Assembly: GCA_945906975.1 (NCBI GenBank)
Contig: CAMDRY010000063.1
Coordinates: 1 to 11,530, forward strand
Source: Bordetella parapertussis
Lineage (GTDB): Bacteria; Pseudomonadota; Gammaproteobacteria; Burkholderiales; SG8-39
Direction: 5' to 3'
Length of the DNA: 11,530 nucleotides
This document shows positions 1 to 5,853 of this stretch, piece by piece (within the stretch, counting starts at the first letter, position 1; every line of letters starts with the position of its first letter). The notes below the pieces were generated by a model. It searched no databases, was not told the DNA's origin, and saw nothing but the letters and a program-made list of their open reading frames with translations. The position numbers were made by a program, and so were the translations under genes.

Positions 1-239
1 GACCCGAAGCGGACTGTCACGAGCCACTAATTCCGGAACATAATTCGCGCCTAGCTTGGGGAGCCAAGTAAGGCTCGAACTTACCGTTATTGAATGTCCG
101 CTCGTGGTCAATCGTCCATAGAACAAAGCCGCCATTCCTGCAAAACAAGCGGCTGACCAGCGGTGTGGAATTATCATGAAATCGATGGCATCGACTGGAA
201 ACCCTTATTTGGCGCGGCCCTCCAGCCATCGGCACTCTA
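1..239. other. Left-edge region without a supportable gene
   Basis: This stretch is visibly richer in A and T than the rest of the window. A 72-codon minus-strand reading frame (17-235) crosses it, but it has no clear ribosome binding site and I recognise no family, so I do not call it. A short dyad (TCGAT/ATCGA, 182-194) and a small CTTGG/CCAAG hairpin (about 54-67) are present. Neither is followed by a T-run on the minus strand, so neither is a convincing terminator for the MATE gene that ends at 240. The lower GC could mean non-coding sequence or a decayed or foreign gene whose remainder lies outside the window. Confidence 0.4.
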
Positions 240-1676
240 TTACAGGCGGATTTTCCGCCAAGCCCCCGAGCGCCAGCGCAAGGCCAGCGCGAGGCTCATG
301 GCGATCATGTAGATGAGCGCGGCAAGCCAGGCGCCGACCGCGCCCAGGCCGAACTGCGGCAGGAAGCCGACCCAGCCCTCACCCGGCGCAAATGCCAGCA
401 TGTGGGCAAGCGGCACAAAACCGTACCAGGACAAGAGCAGCAGGATCAGCGCCGGCACGCGCGCATCGCCGGCGCCGCGCAGGCAAAAATTGGCGCCAAG
501 ATGGATGGCGTCAAACACCTGGTAACCGGCGGCGATCCACAGCAGCACGCTACCCAGCTTCACCACCTCTGCGGCGCGCGGGTCGCCGGCGGTGACAAAC
601 ACCGTCATGAACCAGGGCCCGCCGACGGCAAGCACCAGGCCGAGCACGCCCATGTAGGCGATGGCGATGGCGGTGGCGGCATTACCGACGCGATAGGCCC
701 AGTCGCGATCGCCCGCGCCTATCGACTGCCCGACCAGCGTGGTGGCGGCGATGGCCATGCCCACCGCCGGCATGTAGGCCACCGAGGTGAGCATCATGAC
801 GATCTGCGTGGCCGCGCCATCGACCGGGCCCAGCGTCACCAGCATCAACTGGAACAGCGCAAAGCCGGTGACATCTGCGGCCGGCGACAAGCCCATCGGG
901 AAGCCAAACTTGAACAACGTCGCGACGCGCGGCCAATCGGGCTTCCAGGCAGTGCGCGAGCCGAACTCCGCGCTCACGTCCCGTGAGACAAACATCAGCA
1001 GCCCCAGCACCACGCCCACCGTGACCGAAATGGTCGAGGCCCACGCCGCGCCGGCCATGCCCATGCCAAGCCCGAAGATCAGCGCCTGGTTGAGCACGAC
1101 ATTGAGCAGCATGACCACGGCCATCACCGCCAGCGTGATGCGGGTACGGCCTATGCCGTTGAAAAACCCCGTAAAGGCAAACAAGGCCACCGACGCCGGG
1201 CCGCCCAGCAGGCGCGGCCACCAGAACTCCAGCGCCAGGCGCTCGATCTGGGCGTCAAGGTGAAAGGGCGCGAGCAGCCAGTGGCCCGCCTCGGCGACGA
1301 GCAAAAAAAACGGAATGGTGACGAGCGCGGCCCAGAAGCCGGTCCAGGCCGCCTGCGCCGCGTCGTGCTTGCGCCCGGCGCCAAAGGCCTGCGCGGCGAG
1401 GGTCTGCACCGCCATGCCGATGCCGAACATCAGCAAAAAAAACGCCAGCATCAGCCAGAAAATTGCGCCCATCGCCGCCACCGCCTCGGTCGAGATGTGG
1501 CCAAGAAACCAGGTGTCGGTGAGATTGAGCGCCGCGGTGATGCCCGAGTTGGCGATCAGCGGCACGGCGAGTAACAGCACGACGCGATAGTCGACACGCC
1601 GCTGGCCTTGCGCATTGAGGCGCAGGGCGGGCAGCGGGCGGGCGGTGGCTGTGGCGGATGGAGGCATGGCTGGCAT
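240..1676 (-). CDS. MATE family multidrug efflux transporter
   Basis: The product is an inner-membrane antiporter that would export cationic drugs or metabolites using a Na+ or H+ gradient. The 478-residue protein has the usual length for MATE proteins and about twelve hydrophobic segments. The N-terminal half carries a stretch typical of NorM/DinF relatives (LNLTDTWFLGHIS, then AVAAMG), and GFFNGIGRTR lies in the first half. The second half repeats the pattern with TTLVGQSIGAGD and LRGAGDARVP, as expected for the two-fold repeated fold. The frame stays open upstream to 1796, but that part runs through a strong hairpin and a dispersed repeat, so I place the start at ATG 1674-1676; a second ATG lies three codons in. 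Neither has a clear Shine-Dalgarno sequence. Two runs of eight T in the coding strand (1303-1310, 1435-1442) encode Phe-Phe-Leu in membrane segments. The substrate cannot be read from sequence. Confidence 0.93.
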   Translation of the reverse strand: MPAMPPSATATARPLPALRLNAQGQRRVDYRVVLLLAVPLIANSGITAALNLTDTWFLGHISTEAVAAMGAIFWLMLAFFLLMFGIGMAVQTLAAQAFGAGRKHDAAQAAWTGFWAALVTIPFFLLVAEAGHWLLAPFHLDAQIERLALEFWWPRLLGGPASVALFAFTGFFNGIGRTRITLAVMAVVMLLNVVLNQALIFGLGMGMAGAAWASTISVTVGVVLGLLMFVSRDVSAEFGSRTAWKPDWPRVATLFKFGFPMGLSPAADVTGFALFQLMLVTLGPVDGAATQIVMMLTSVAYMPAVGMAIAATTLVGQSIGAGDRDWAYRVGNAATAIAIAYMGVLGLVLAVGGPWFMTVFVTAGDPRAAEVVKLGSVLLWIAAGYQVFDAIHLGANFCLRGAGDARVPALILLLLSWYGFVPLAHMLAFAPGEGWVGFLPQFGLGAVGAWLAALIYMIAMSLALALRWRSGAWRKIRL

Positions 1677-1685
1677 AAAAGCAAA

Positions 1686-1712
1686 CGCGGGACTCCGTTG
1701 GGGAGTCCCGCG
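1686..1712 (-). promoter_or_regulatory. Leader hairpin abutting the MATE start codon
   Basis: Bases 1686-1696 and 1702-1712 are perfect reverse complements (11 bp) around a 5-nt loop. Read on the minus strand, the hairpin is followed by TTTGCTTTT and then directly by the MATE ATG. Hairpin plus U-rich tail looks like an intrinsic terminator. It could end transcripts coming from the decayed gene upstream, or act as an attenuator in the MATE leader. It also takes the place where a Shine-Dalgarno sequence should be. The stem is certain; the function is inferred. Confidence 0.6.
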
Positions 1713-1728
1713 CTGGTGTAGTGGCGAA

Positions 1729-1734
1729 ATTATA
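1729..1734 (-). promoter_or_regulatory. Candidate -10 box for the MATE gene
   Basis: The minus strand reads TATAAT, a perfect sigma70 -10 hexamer, at 1734-1729. No good -35 hexamer lies 16-18 bp upstream. If used, transcription would start near 1722, and the leader of about 45 nt would consist almost entirely of the hairpin at 1686-1712. Confidence 0.4.
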
Positions 1735-1766
1735 CGCCTGGAAGCGATCCCCAACAGGCACTGATA

Positions 1767-1859
1767 GTCATTGCGAGGAGCAAAGCGACGAAGCAATCTC
1801 GTCGCATTACAGCAGTCGCCGCCAGCGCGACGGGATTGCTTCGCTGCGCTCGCAATGAC
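1767..1859. repeat. Palindromic dispersed repeat (REP/MITE-like)
   Basis: The left arm 1767-1805 and right arm 1827-1859 are imperfect reverse complements. Both contain GTCATTGCGAG and GAAGCAAT-type blocks and end in CGTCGC. From general knowledge, closely similar palindromes (beginning CATTGCGAG and containing GAAGCAAT) occur in many copies in intergenic DNA of diverse bacteria and often give false small proteins with the string RDCFVALLLAMT, which is exactly what the minus strand encodes here. It lies between the Bug-protein remnant and the MATE promoter. Whether it moves or terminates transcription is unknown. Confidence 0.8.
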
Positions 1860-1872
1860 GGCACACGATCGT

Positions 1873-2193
1873 CTAGTTCAGCGTCGCCCCCGATTCGCAC
1901 ACCACCCTGCCCCACTTGTCATATTCGCTTTTGAGGTAGGCCGCGAATTCCTCCGGCGTGGTCGGCGTGGCCTCCATGCCTGATGCGACCAGCAGTTGCT
2001 GCACATCGGACAGGCGCTGCGCGATGATGCGGCCCGGCACATCGGTGGTACCGCCCGAGGACAGCGGTATGACGATGCGCACCGGCCGCGACGGATAGCC
2101 CTGCGCGATCGCGTTCGCGGCCAGGAGCTTTCCAATGCATACGGGCATCAGTGCTCGCATCATCGACGCCCCGATTGGCGTTTTGTAAGCCAT
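1873..2193 (-). pseudogene. Bug/TctC-type solute-binding protein remnant with internal deletion
   Basis: The 106-residue frame joins the two ends of a tripartite tricarboxylate transporter (TctC/Bug) binding protein. Residues 1-31 resemble an eroded signal peptide ending AIAQG. Residues 33-63 match the family N terminus (YPSRPVRIVIPLSSGGTTD, then GRIIAQRLSD). From residue 64 the sequence is the family C terminus (VQQLLVASGMEATPTTPEEF, then AAYLKSEYDKWGRVV). Family members are about 320-330 residues, so roughly 210 residues of ligand-binding core are missing. The junction falls near base 2005 and happens to keep the frame. No Shine-Dalgarno sequence precedes any candidate start (2193, 2163 or 2160). 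I call it non-functional. A short expressed peptide cannot be excluded, but it could not form the two-lobed binding fold. Confidence 0.85.
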
Positions 2194-2273
2194 GGTGTAA
2201 CAGCCGCGCCACCGGTGCGGCTACTGCCAATTCACCGCAACATGCCCCAATGCACGCCAAAAGTACGCAGCGA

Positions 2274-2804
2274 CTACAGCCCCCAGCCCCAGTTGGCCAG
2301 CGTGGCGGCGTCGGCCTCGCGTTCGCCGAACACATACTTGCCGCCGCAGAATATCAGCGGCTTTCGCTCGGTGCGCTCGAAACGCTCGACTTCGCCGATG
2401 AACAAGATATGGTCGCCGGCGTCCTGGTGCGAATGCGTGCTGCACTCCAGCCAGGCGGCGCAATCGACGATCAGCGGCGTGCCGCCGGCGCCGGTGCGAA
2501 ACTCTATGCCCTGAAACTTGTCCGGAATGCGCGAGGCAAAGCGCTGCGACAAATTGGCCTGCTCCTCGGCGAGAATGTTGACGGTGAAATGCGAGCCGTC
2601 GCGAAACATCGACAGGGAGGGCGAGTTGGAGTTGAGCGACCACAGCACCAGCGGCGGGTCGAGCGACAGTGAAGAAAAAGAATTGATGGTGAGACCGACC
2701 AGGCTGCCGTCATTGGTGCGCGTGGTGACGATGGCCACACCGGTCGGAAAAACCCCCAGGGCGCTGCGAAAGGCGCGGGTATCAAATGCTGCTGGCGTGC
2801 TCAA
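2274..2804 (-). CDS. Flavin reductase family protein (FMN-binding, HpaC/DIM6-like)
   Basis: The 176-residue protein matches the flavin reductase-like split-barrel family, which uses NAD(P)H to reduce FMN or FAD and pass it to a partner oxygenase. Visible family features are FPTGVAIVTTR (residues 19-29), GLTINSFSSLSLDPPLV (37-53, flavin phosphate-binding region), HFTVNIL (72-78) and GDHILFIGEVE (130-140). There is no signal peptide, so it is cytoplasmic. No in-frame ATG exists near the N terminus. I choose TTG at 2804-2802 because GAGG sits 7 nt upstream. The gene follows the monooxygenase/OYE gene on the same strand after about 100 bp, so the two may be co-transcribed. Supplying reduced flavin to that enzyme, or to an oxygenase outside the window, is inference. 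It could instead be an FMN-binding protein of other function. Confidence 0.9.
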   Translation of the reverse strand: MSTPAAFDTRAFRSALGVFPTGVAIVTTRTNDGSLVGLTINSFSSLSLDPPLVLWSLNSNSPSLSMFRDGSHFTVNILAEEQANLSQRFASRIPDKFQGIEFRTGAGGTPLIVDCAAWLECSTHSHQDAGDHILFIGEVERFERTERKPLIFCGGKYVFGEREADAATLANWGWGL

Positions 2805-2811
2805 AAGCGAT

Positions 2812-2815
2812 CCTC
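2812..2815 (-). promoter_or_regulatory. Ribosome binding site deciding a TTG start
   Basis: The minus strand reads GAGG here, 7 nt before the TTG codon at 2804-2802. No ATG or GTG near the N terminus offers an alternative that keeps the conserved FPTG region, so this site supports the TTG start of the flavin reductase gene. Confidence 0.6.
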
Positions 2816-2861
2816 GTTAAATAAATGTGTGCGGCTTTGCGCTGCGTGCTTCTTTGATCGA

Positions 2862-2900
2862 CGTCGTTGTCGTTGTCGTTGATGGTCGTCGTTGATGGTT
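2862..2900. repeat. Short tandem repeats in the intergenic spacer
   Basis: GTCGTT occurs three times in tandem at 2863-2880. CGTTGATGGT then occurs twice (2877-2886 and 2890-2899). The block lies in the 100-bp gap between the monooxygenase/OYE stop codon and the flavin reductase ribosome binding site. It has no terminator-like structure, so it does not argue against co-transcription. Confidence 0.75.
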
Positions 2901-2904
2901 GTAA

Positions 2905-5301
2905 CTATCGCCAGGTCGGGCTGCGTTTTTTTGCCCGTTCCGGCTTGGGTGGTTTCACCTGCTGCTGTTTTTGCGCCACGTCCTCGCGGGCACGGGCGAC
3001 CAGGCCCTTGAGTTGCTGCGCGCCGGGCTCGTATTGCTTGGGCCAGATGACAGCAGGCAAAGCATACCCCGTCGCGGCATATTCGGCAGCCGCATGCAGC
3101 GTGAAATTGGGATTGGCAAGGTGCGGCCGCGCCAGTGCGACCAGGTCTGCGCGGCCGGAGGCGACCAGGGTGTTGACCTGGTCGGCGCTGGTGATGGCAC
3201 CCACCGCCATGGTGGCGATGCCGGCCTCGTTGCGAATTTGCTCGGCGAACACCGCCTGGTACATGCGGCCATAGACAGGACGCGAAGCCGGGTCGGTCTG
3301 GCCGGTGGAACAATCAACGAGGTCGCAGCCATGCGCCTTGAGCAGCGTGGCGGTGGCGACGGCGTCCGCGGCGCTCAGACCACCGGGCATCCAGTCGGTC
3401 AGCGACAGGCGCACCGCCATGGGCTTTGCCGCCGGCCACACCGCGCGCACGGCATCGAACACCTCGAGCGGGTAACGCATGCGGTTCGCGAGGGTGCCGC
3501 CGTACTCGTCGGTGCGCCGGTTGGTGACCGGCGACACAAAGGAAGCCAGCAGGTAACCGTGCGCCATGTGCACTTCGAGCATATCAAAGCCGCAATCGGC
3601 GGCCATGCGCGCCGAGGCGACATATTGGTCGCGCACGCGGTCCATGTCGGCGCGGTCCATTGCGCGCGGCACCTGCGACACGCCGGGGTAATAGGGCAGC
3701 GGCGAGGCCGACAGGACGGGCCAGTTTTTGTCGGGCGCGCCCTCGGCCAGCGGTTTGTCGATTTTTTCCCAGGCCAGCTGGGTCGAGCCTTTGCGCCCGG
3801 CATGGCCGAGTTGCAGGCAGATTTTCGCCGCACTTTGCGCGTGCACGAAATCGACAATGCGCTTCCATTGCGCGGCATGCCCTGCGGTGTAGAGTCCGGC
3901 GCAACCGGGGCTGATGCGCGCGTCGGCCGCAACGCAGGTCATTTCGGTATAGACGAGGCCGGCGCCACCCAGCGCGCGCGCGCCGTAATGCACCAGGTGC
4001 CAGTCGTTGGGCGTGCCCTCAACCGCCGAGTACTGGCACATCGGCGAGACGACGACGCGATTGACCAGCTTCATGTCGCGCAGGCTGAAGGGCGAGAACA
4101 GCGGCGGCGGCGGCGTGAAGTTTTTCGGCAGCGTGAATTTTTCCGTCCGCGCCACCTCTTGCGCCCACCAGGCGTCGAGGTCGCGGATCAGCGCGGCGTC
4201 GCGCAGGCGCAGGTTCTCATAGGTGATCTGCTTGGAACGGCTCATCAGCGCGAAATTGAACTGCACCGGATCCATGTGCCAGAAGCGCCCGACGTTTTCA
4301 AAAAAGCCCAGGCTGACGTTGGCCGAGTGCTGGATGCGCTCGACCTCTTCGCGCCGCGCCGTCTCGTAGGCGCCCAACGCGACCTTGATGTGACCGGGGT
4401 TGGCCATCACCGTCTTGTGCAGCGCGATGGCGTCCTCGAGCGCGAGCTTGGTGCCCGAGCCTATGGAGAAATGCGCCGTGTGGGCGGCATCGCCCAGCAG
4501 CACCACGTTGTCGCAGTGCCAGGTGGCGCATTTGATGGTGGGGAAATTGCGCCACAACGAGCGATTGGTCAGCACCTTGTTCTGCTTGCCGTCCGGGCCG
4601 CGCAATTCCTCGGCGAAAATATTTTCGATGTAAGCCGCGGTGGCTTTTTCGTCCTCGACCGCCAGGCCGGAGTTCTTGAAGGCCGCGTCGGTGGTCTCCA
4701 CCACCAGCGTGCATTCGCCCTCGGTAAACTGGTAGGCGTGCAGGTTCCAGATGCCGTCCTTGTTTTCCTGGAAGCTGTAGGTGAAGCCGGGCAGGTTCAT
4801 GTTGGCACCCAGCCAGACGAACTTGTTGGGGCGCAGGTCCACGCTGGGCTTGAAGTGATCCTTGAGCGATTCGCGCACCGCGCTGGCTATGCCGTCGGAC
4901 GCCACGATCAGGTCGGCGCCGGCGTGCGCGGCCGGGCCCTTATCCTCGGCCTGGTAGGTGATGTTGACGCCCAGCGCAGCGGCGCGCCGCTGCAGGATCT
5001 GCAGCAGGGCGAGCCGCTTTATGCCCGAGAAACCATGGCCGGAGGACTTGTGCACCGTGCCCTTGTAGCGGGTGTAGATGTCATCCCAGTAGGCGAAGTT
5101 GATGGCGATGTCGTGGTAGGAAGGCTCGTCGGCAAGGCGCAGGTTGTTGAGCGTCTCATCCGACAGCACGATGCCAAAGCCGAAGGTGTCGTCGGCGCGG
5201 TTGCGCTCGGTCACATTCACTTGGGCATTGGGCATGCTCTTTTTCGCCAGGATGGCGAAATAAAGGCCGGCAGGGCCGGCTCCGATGACGTCGATTCTCA
5301 T
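2905..5301 (-). CDS. Fused FAD monooxygenase / OYE-type reductase (salicylyl-CoA or 2-aminobenzoyl-CoA 5-hydroxylase family)
   Basis: The 798-residue protein joins two enzymes. Residues 1-390 are a class A FAD monooxygenase: GAGPAG (7-12) binds FAD, ASDG (134-137) is the DG motif and GDAAHTAHFSIGSGTKLALED (270-290 region) is the GD motif. After a Pro-rich link (397-400), residues 401-770 form an Old Yellow Enzyme barrel of the YqjM type: SPMCQYS with Cys422, QLGHAGRKG (497-505) and EVHMAHGYLLASF with His578, His581 and Tyr583. Family members are annotated bifunctional salicylyl-CoA 5-hydroxylase/oxidoreductase or 2-aminobenzoyl-CoA monooxygenase/reductase. They hydroxylate an aromatic acyl-CoA at C5, and in the 2-aminobenzoyl case also reduce the ring. 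Which substrate applies here is not visible. The ATG at 5301 has GGAG 7 nt upstream. A Lys/Arg/Pro-rich tail (about 778-798) extends past the barrel. A flavin reductase gene follows; an aromatic-type importer is divergent. Confidence 0.9.
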   Translation of the reverse strand: MRIDVIGAGPAGLYFAILAKKSMPNAQVNVTERNRADDTFGFGIVLSDETLNNLRLADEPSYHDIAINFAYWDDIYTRYKGTVHKSSGHGFSGIKRLALLQILQRRAAALGVNITYQAEDKGPAAHAGADLIVASDGIASAVRESLKDHFKPSVDLRPNKFVWLGANMNLPGFTYSFQENKDGIWNLHAYQFTEGECTLVVETTDAAFKNSGLAVEDEKATAAYIENIFAEELRGPDGKQNKVLTNRSLWRNFPTIKCATWHCDNVVLLGDAAHTAHFSIGSGTKLALEDAIALHKTVMANPGHIKVALGAYETARREEVERIQHSANVSLGFFENVGRFWHMDPVQFNFALMSRSKQITYENLRLRDAALIRDLDAWWAQEVARTEKFTLPKNFTPPPPLFSPFSLRDMKLVNRVVVSPMCQYSAVEGTPNDWHLVHYGARALGGAGLVYTEMTCVAADARISPGCAGLYTAGHAAQWKRIVDFVHAQSAAKICLQLGHAGRKGSTQLAWEKIDKPLAEGAPDKNWPVLSASPLPYYPGVSQVPRAMDRADMDRVRDQYVASARMAADCGFDMLEVHMAHGYLLASFVSPVTNRRTDEYGGTLANRMRYPLEVFDAVRAVWPAAKPMAVRLSLTDWMPGGLSAADAVATATLLKAHGCDLVDCSTGQTDPASRPVYGRMYQAVFAEQIRNEAGIATMAVGAITSADQVNTLVASGRADLVALARPHLANPNFTLHAAAEYAATGYALPAVIWPKQYEPGAQQLKGLVARAREDVAQKQQQVKPPKPERAKKRSPTWR

Positions 5302-5398
5302 CTATCCACTCCAGGGTGAAACACGGGAAATGTTGTGACGACTGCGGTCCATTCTACAGCCGGGCTTTGCGACTGCGTTCAGCCAAGCCTGTCAACCG

Positions 5399-5420
5399 GG
5401 CCTGCCGGCAAAGGCAGGCC
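5399..5420. repeat. GC-rich hairpin in the divergent region
   Basis: GGCCTGCC (5399-5406) and GGCAGGCC (5413-5420) are perfect reverse complements around a 6-nt loop. No T-run follows on either strand, so it is not a standard intrinsic terminator. It sits within the likely 5' leader of the leftward monooxygenase transcript, or upstream of the rightward promoter. Role unknown. Confidence 0.6.
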
Positions 5421-5479
5421 GGAAGGTCGGAAGGCCGCGCAGGAAAAACCATCAGGAAACCCGGGGAAACTCGGCCACA

Positions 5480-5508
5480 TTGACAGCCTTGGTCGCCGCA
5501 CATATATT
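5480..5508 (+). promoter_or_regulatory. Near-consensus sigma70 promoter, rightward
   Basis: TTGACA (5480-5485) is a perfect -35 hexamer. After exactly 17 bp comes TATATT (5503-5508), matching the -10 consensus at five of six positions. A start near 5515 would give the solute-binding protein gene a leader of about 340 nt. It is the best promoter I can see in the window. An alternative is that it drives a small RNA. Confidence 0.65.
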
Positions 5509-5521
5509 TGAGGCTTAAAGT

Positions 5522-5539
5522 ATCATGTTTTGCCATAAT
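5522..5539. promoter_or_regulatory. Operator-like imperfect dyad
   Basis: ATCATG and CATAAT flank a 6-nt centre, with five of six arm positions symmetric. The 18-bp dyad covers roughly +8 to +25 of the promoter at 5480-5508, a good place for a repressor of MarR, GntR or similar type. The match is short and the region AT-rich, so chance is a real possibility. Confidence 0.3.
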
Positions 5540-5569
5540 GTTTCACTCCCCGTTTCAGCGGCGTTTCAC
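5540..5569. repeat. Three GTTTCA direct repeats at helical spacing
   Basis: GTTTCA starts at 5540, 5552 and 5563, spaced 12 and 11 bp, close to one DNA turn each. They directly follow the dyad at 5522-5539. Same-face repeats of this kind can bind a protein cooperatively, but no regulator is identified. Confidence 0.45.
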
Positions 5570-5692
5570 TCGGAGTCGTATCGTGGGGGAGGGGCGGGGG
5601 GCGGAGGCCGCCGCAGAAACATGGCACGCATCCGCCAAGGGGCGATGTCGATGTCGGTTTCGTTGTCAACATCGTAGGGTCGTACTGCCGTC

Positions 5693-5744
5693 CCGTCTTG
5701 CTATAGTGCCGTCTTGCCACCTTAGCGTCGTCTTACTGTCTTAC
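5693..5744. repeat. GTCTTGC/GTCTTAC direct repeats in the leader
   Basis: The heptamer GTCTTGC starts at 5695 and 5711 (16 bp apart), and GTCTTAC starts at 5730 and 5738 (8 bp apart). They lie midway along the presumed leader of the binding-protein gene. No hairpin or open reading frame explains them. Confidence 0.5.
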
Positions 5745-5770
5745 TAGTACCGGCCTTGCCTTTGGTTTAT

Positions 5771-5797
5771 CCTCAACGTTCTCAACGCTTTCAACGT
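5771..5797. repeat. 9-bp tandem repeat upstream of the SBP gene
   Basis: Three consecutive 9-bp units, each containing TCAACG, run from 5771 to 5797 (CCTCAACGT, TCTCAACGC, TTTCAACGT). The block ends 43 bp before the ribosome binding site of the binding-protein gene. Confidence 0.65.
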
Positions 5798-5840
5798 ATT
5801 GCGTCCGTAGCGCCACCCCGCTCCACCGCGTTCCACCCTT

Positions 5841-5847
5841 AGGGAGA
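5841..5847 (+). promoter_or_regulatory. Ribosome binding site of the SBP gene
   Basis: AGGGAGA lies 6 nt before ATG 5854. An in-frame TTG sits immediately before that ATG; the spacing favours the ATG, giving MKKHVLAA as the N terminus. Confidence 0.75.
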
Positions 5848-5853
5848 CACTTG

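Larger units (their letters stand above)
5302..5853. other. Divergent regulatory intergenic region
   Basis: This 552-bp gap separates the monooxygenase/OYE gene (leftward) from the binding-protein gene (rightward). Several short frames cross it, but none has family features or a ribosome binding site. It holds a near-consensus rightward sigma70 promoter (5480-5508), an operator-like dyad (5522-5539), a strong hairpin (5399-5420) and successive short direct repeats down to the SBP ribosome binding site. For the leftward gene I see only weak candidates: a TTGACA at 5395-5390 without a good -10, and a TAGAAT at 5356-5351 without a good -35. No regulator gene is in the window, so whatever controls the locus must be encoded elsewhere. 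Confidence 0.7.

Noticed and set aside
127..154. AGCCGC/GCGGCT inverted repeat near the left edge
   Set aside because: Six-base arms around a 16-nt loop can arise by chance and no T-run follows.
1677..1796. 40-residue N-terminal extension of the MATE frame
   Set aside because: It translates the leader hairpin and part of the dispersed repeat; the transporter fold begins well after ATG 1676.
2202..2222. Hairpin AGCCGC/GCGGCT downstream of the flavin reductase gene
   Set aside because: Only six base pairs with no T-run on the minus strand; too weak to call a terminator.
2971..5319. 782-codon plus-strand reading frame antisense to the whole monooxygenase/OYE gene
   Set aside because: It is a mirror of codon bias in a GC-rich gene. 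The translation is rich in Arg, His, Gly and Val without family motifs, whereas the minus strand shows complete FAD and OYE motifs.
5508..5747. 79-codon plus-strand frame in the divergent intergenic region
   Set aside because: It begins with a TTG inside the promoter -10 box, has no ribosome binding site and encodes a low-complexity Arg/Cys-rich sequence.
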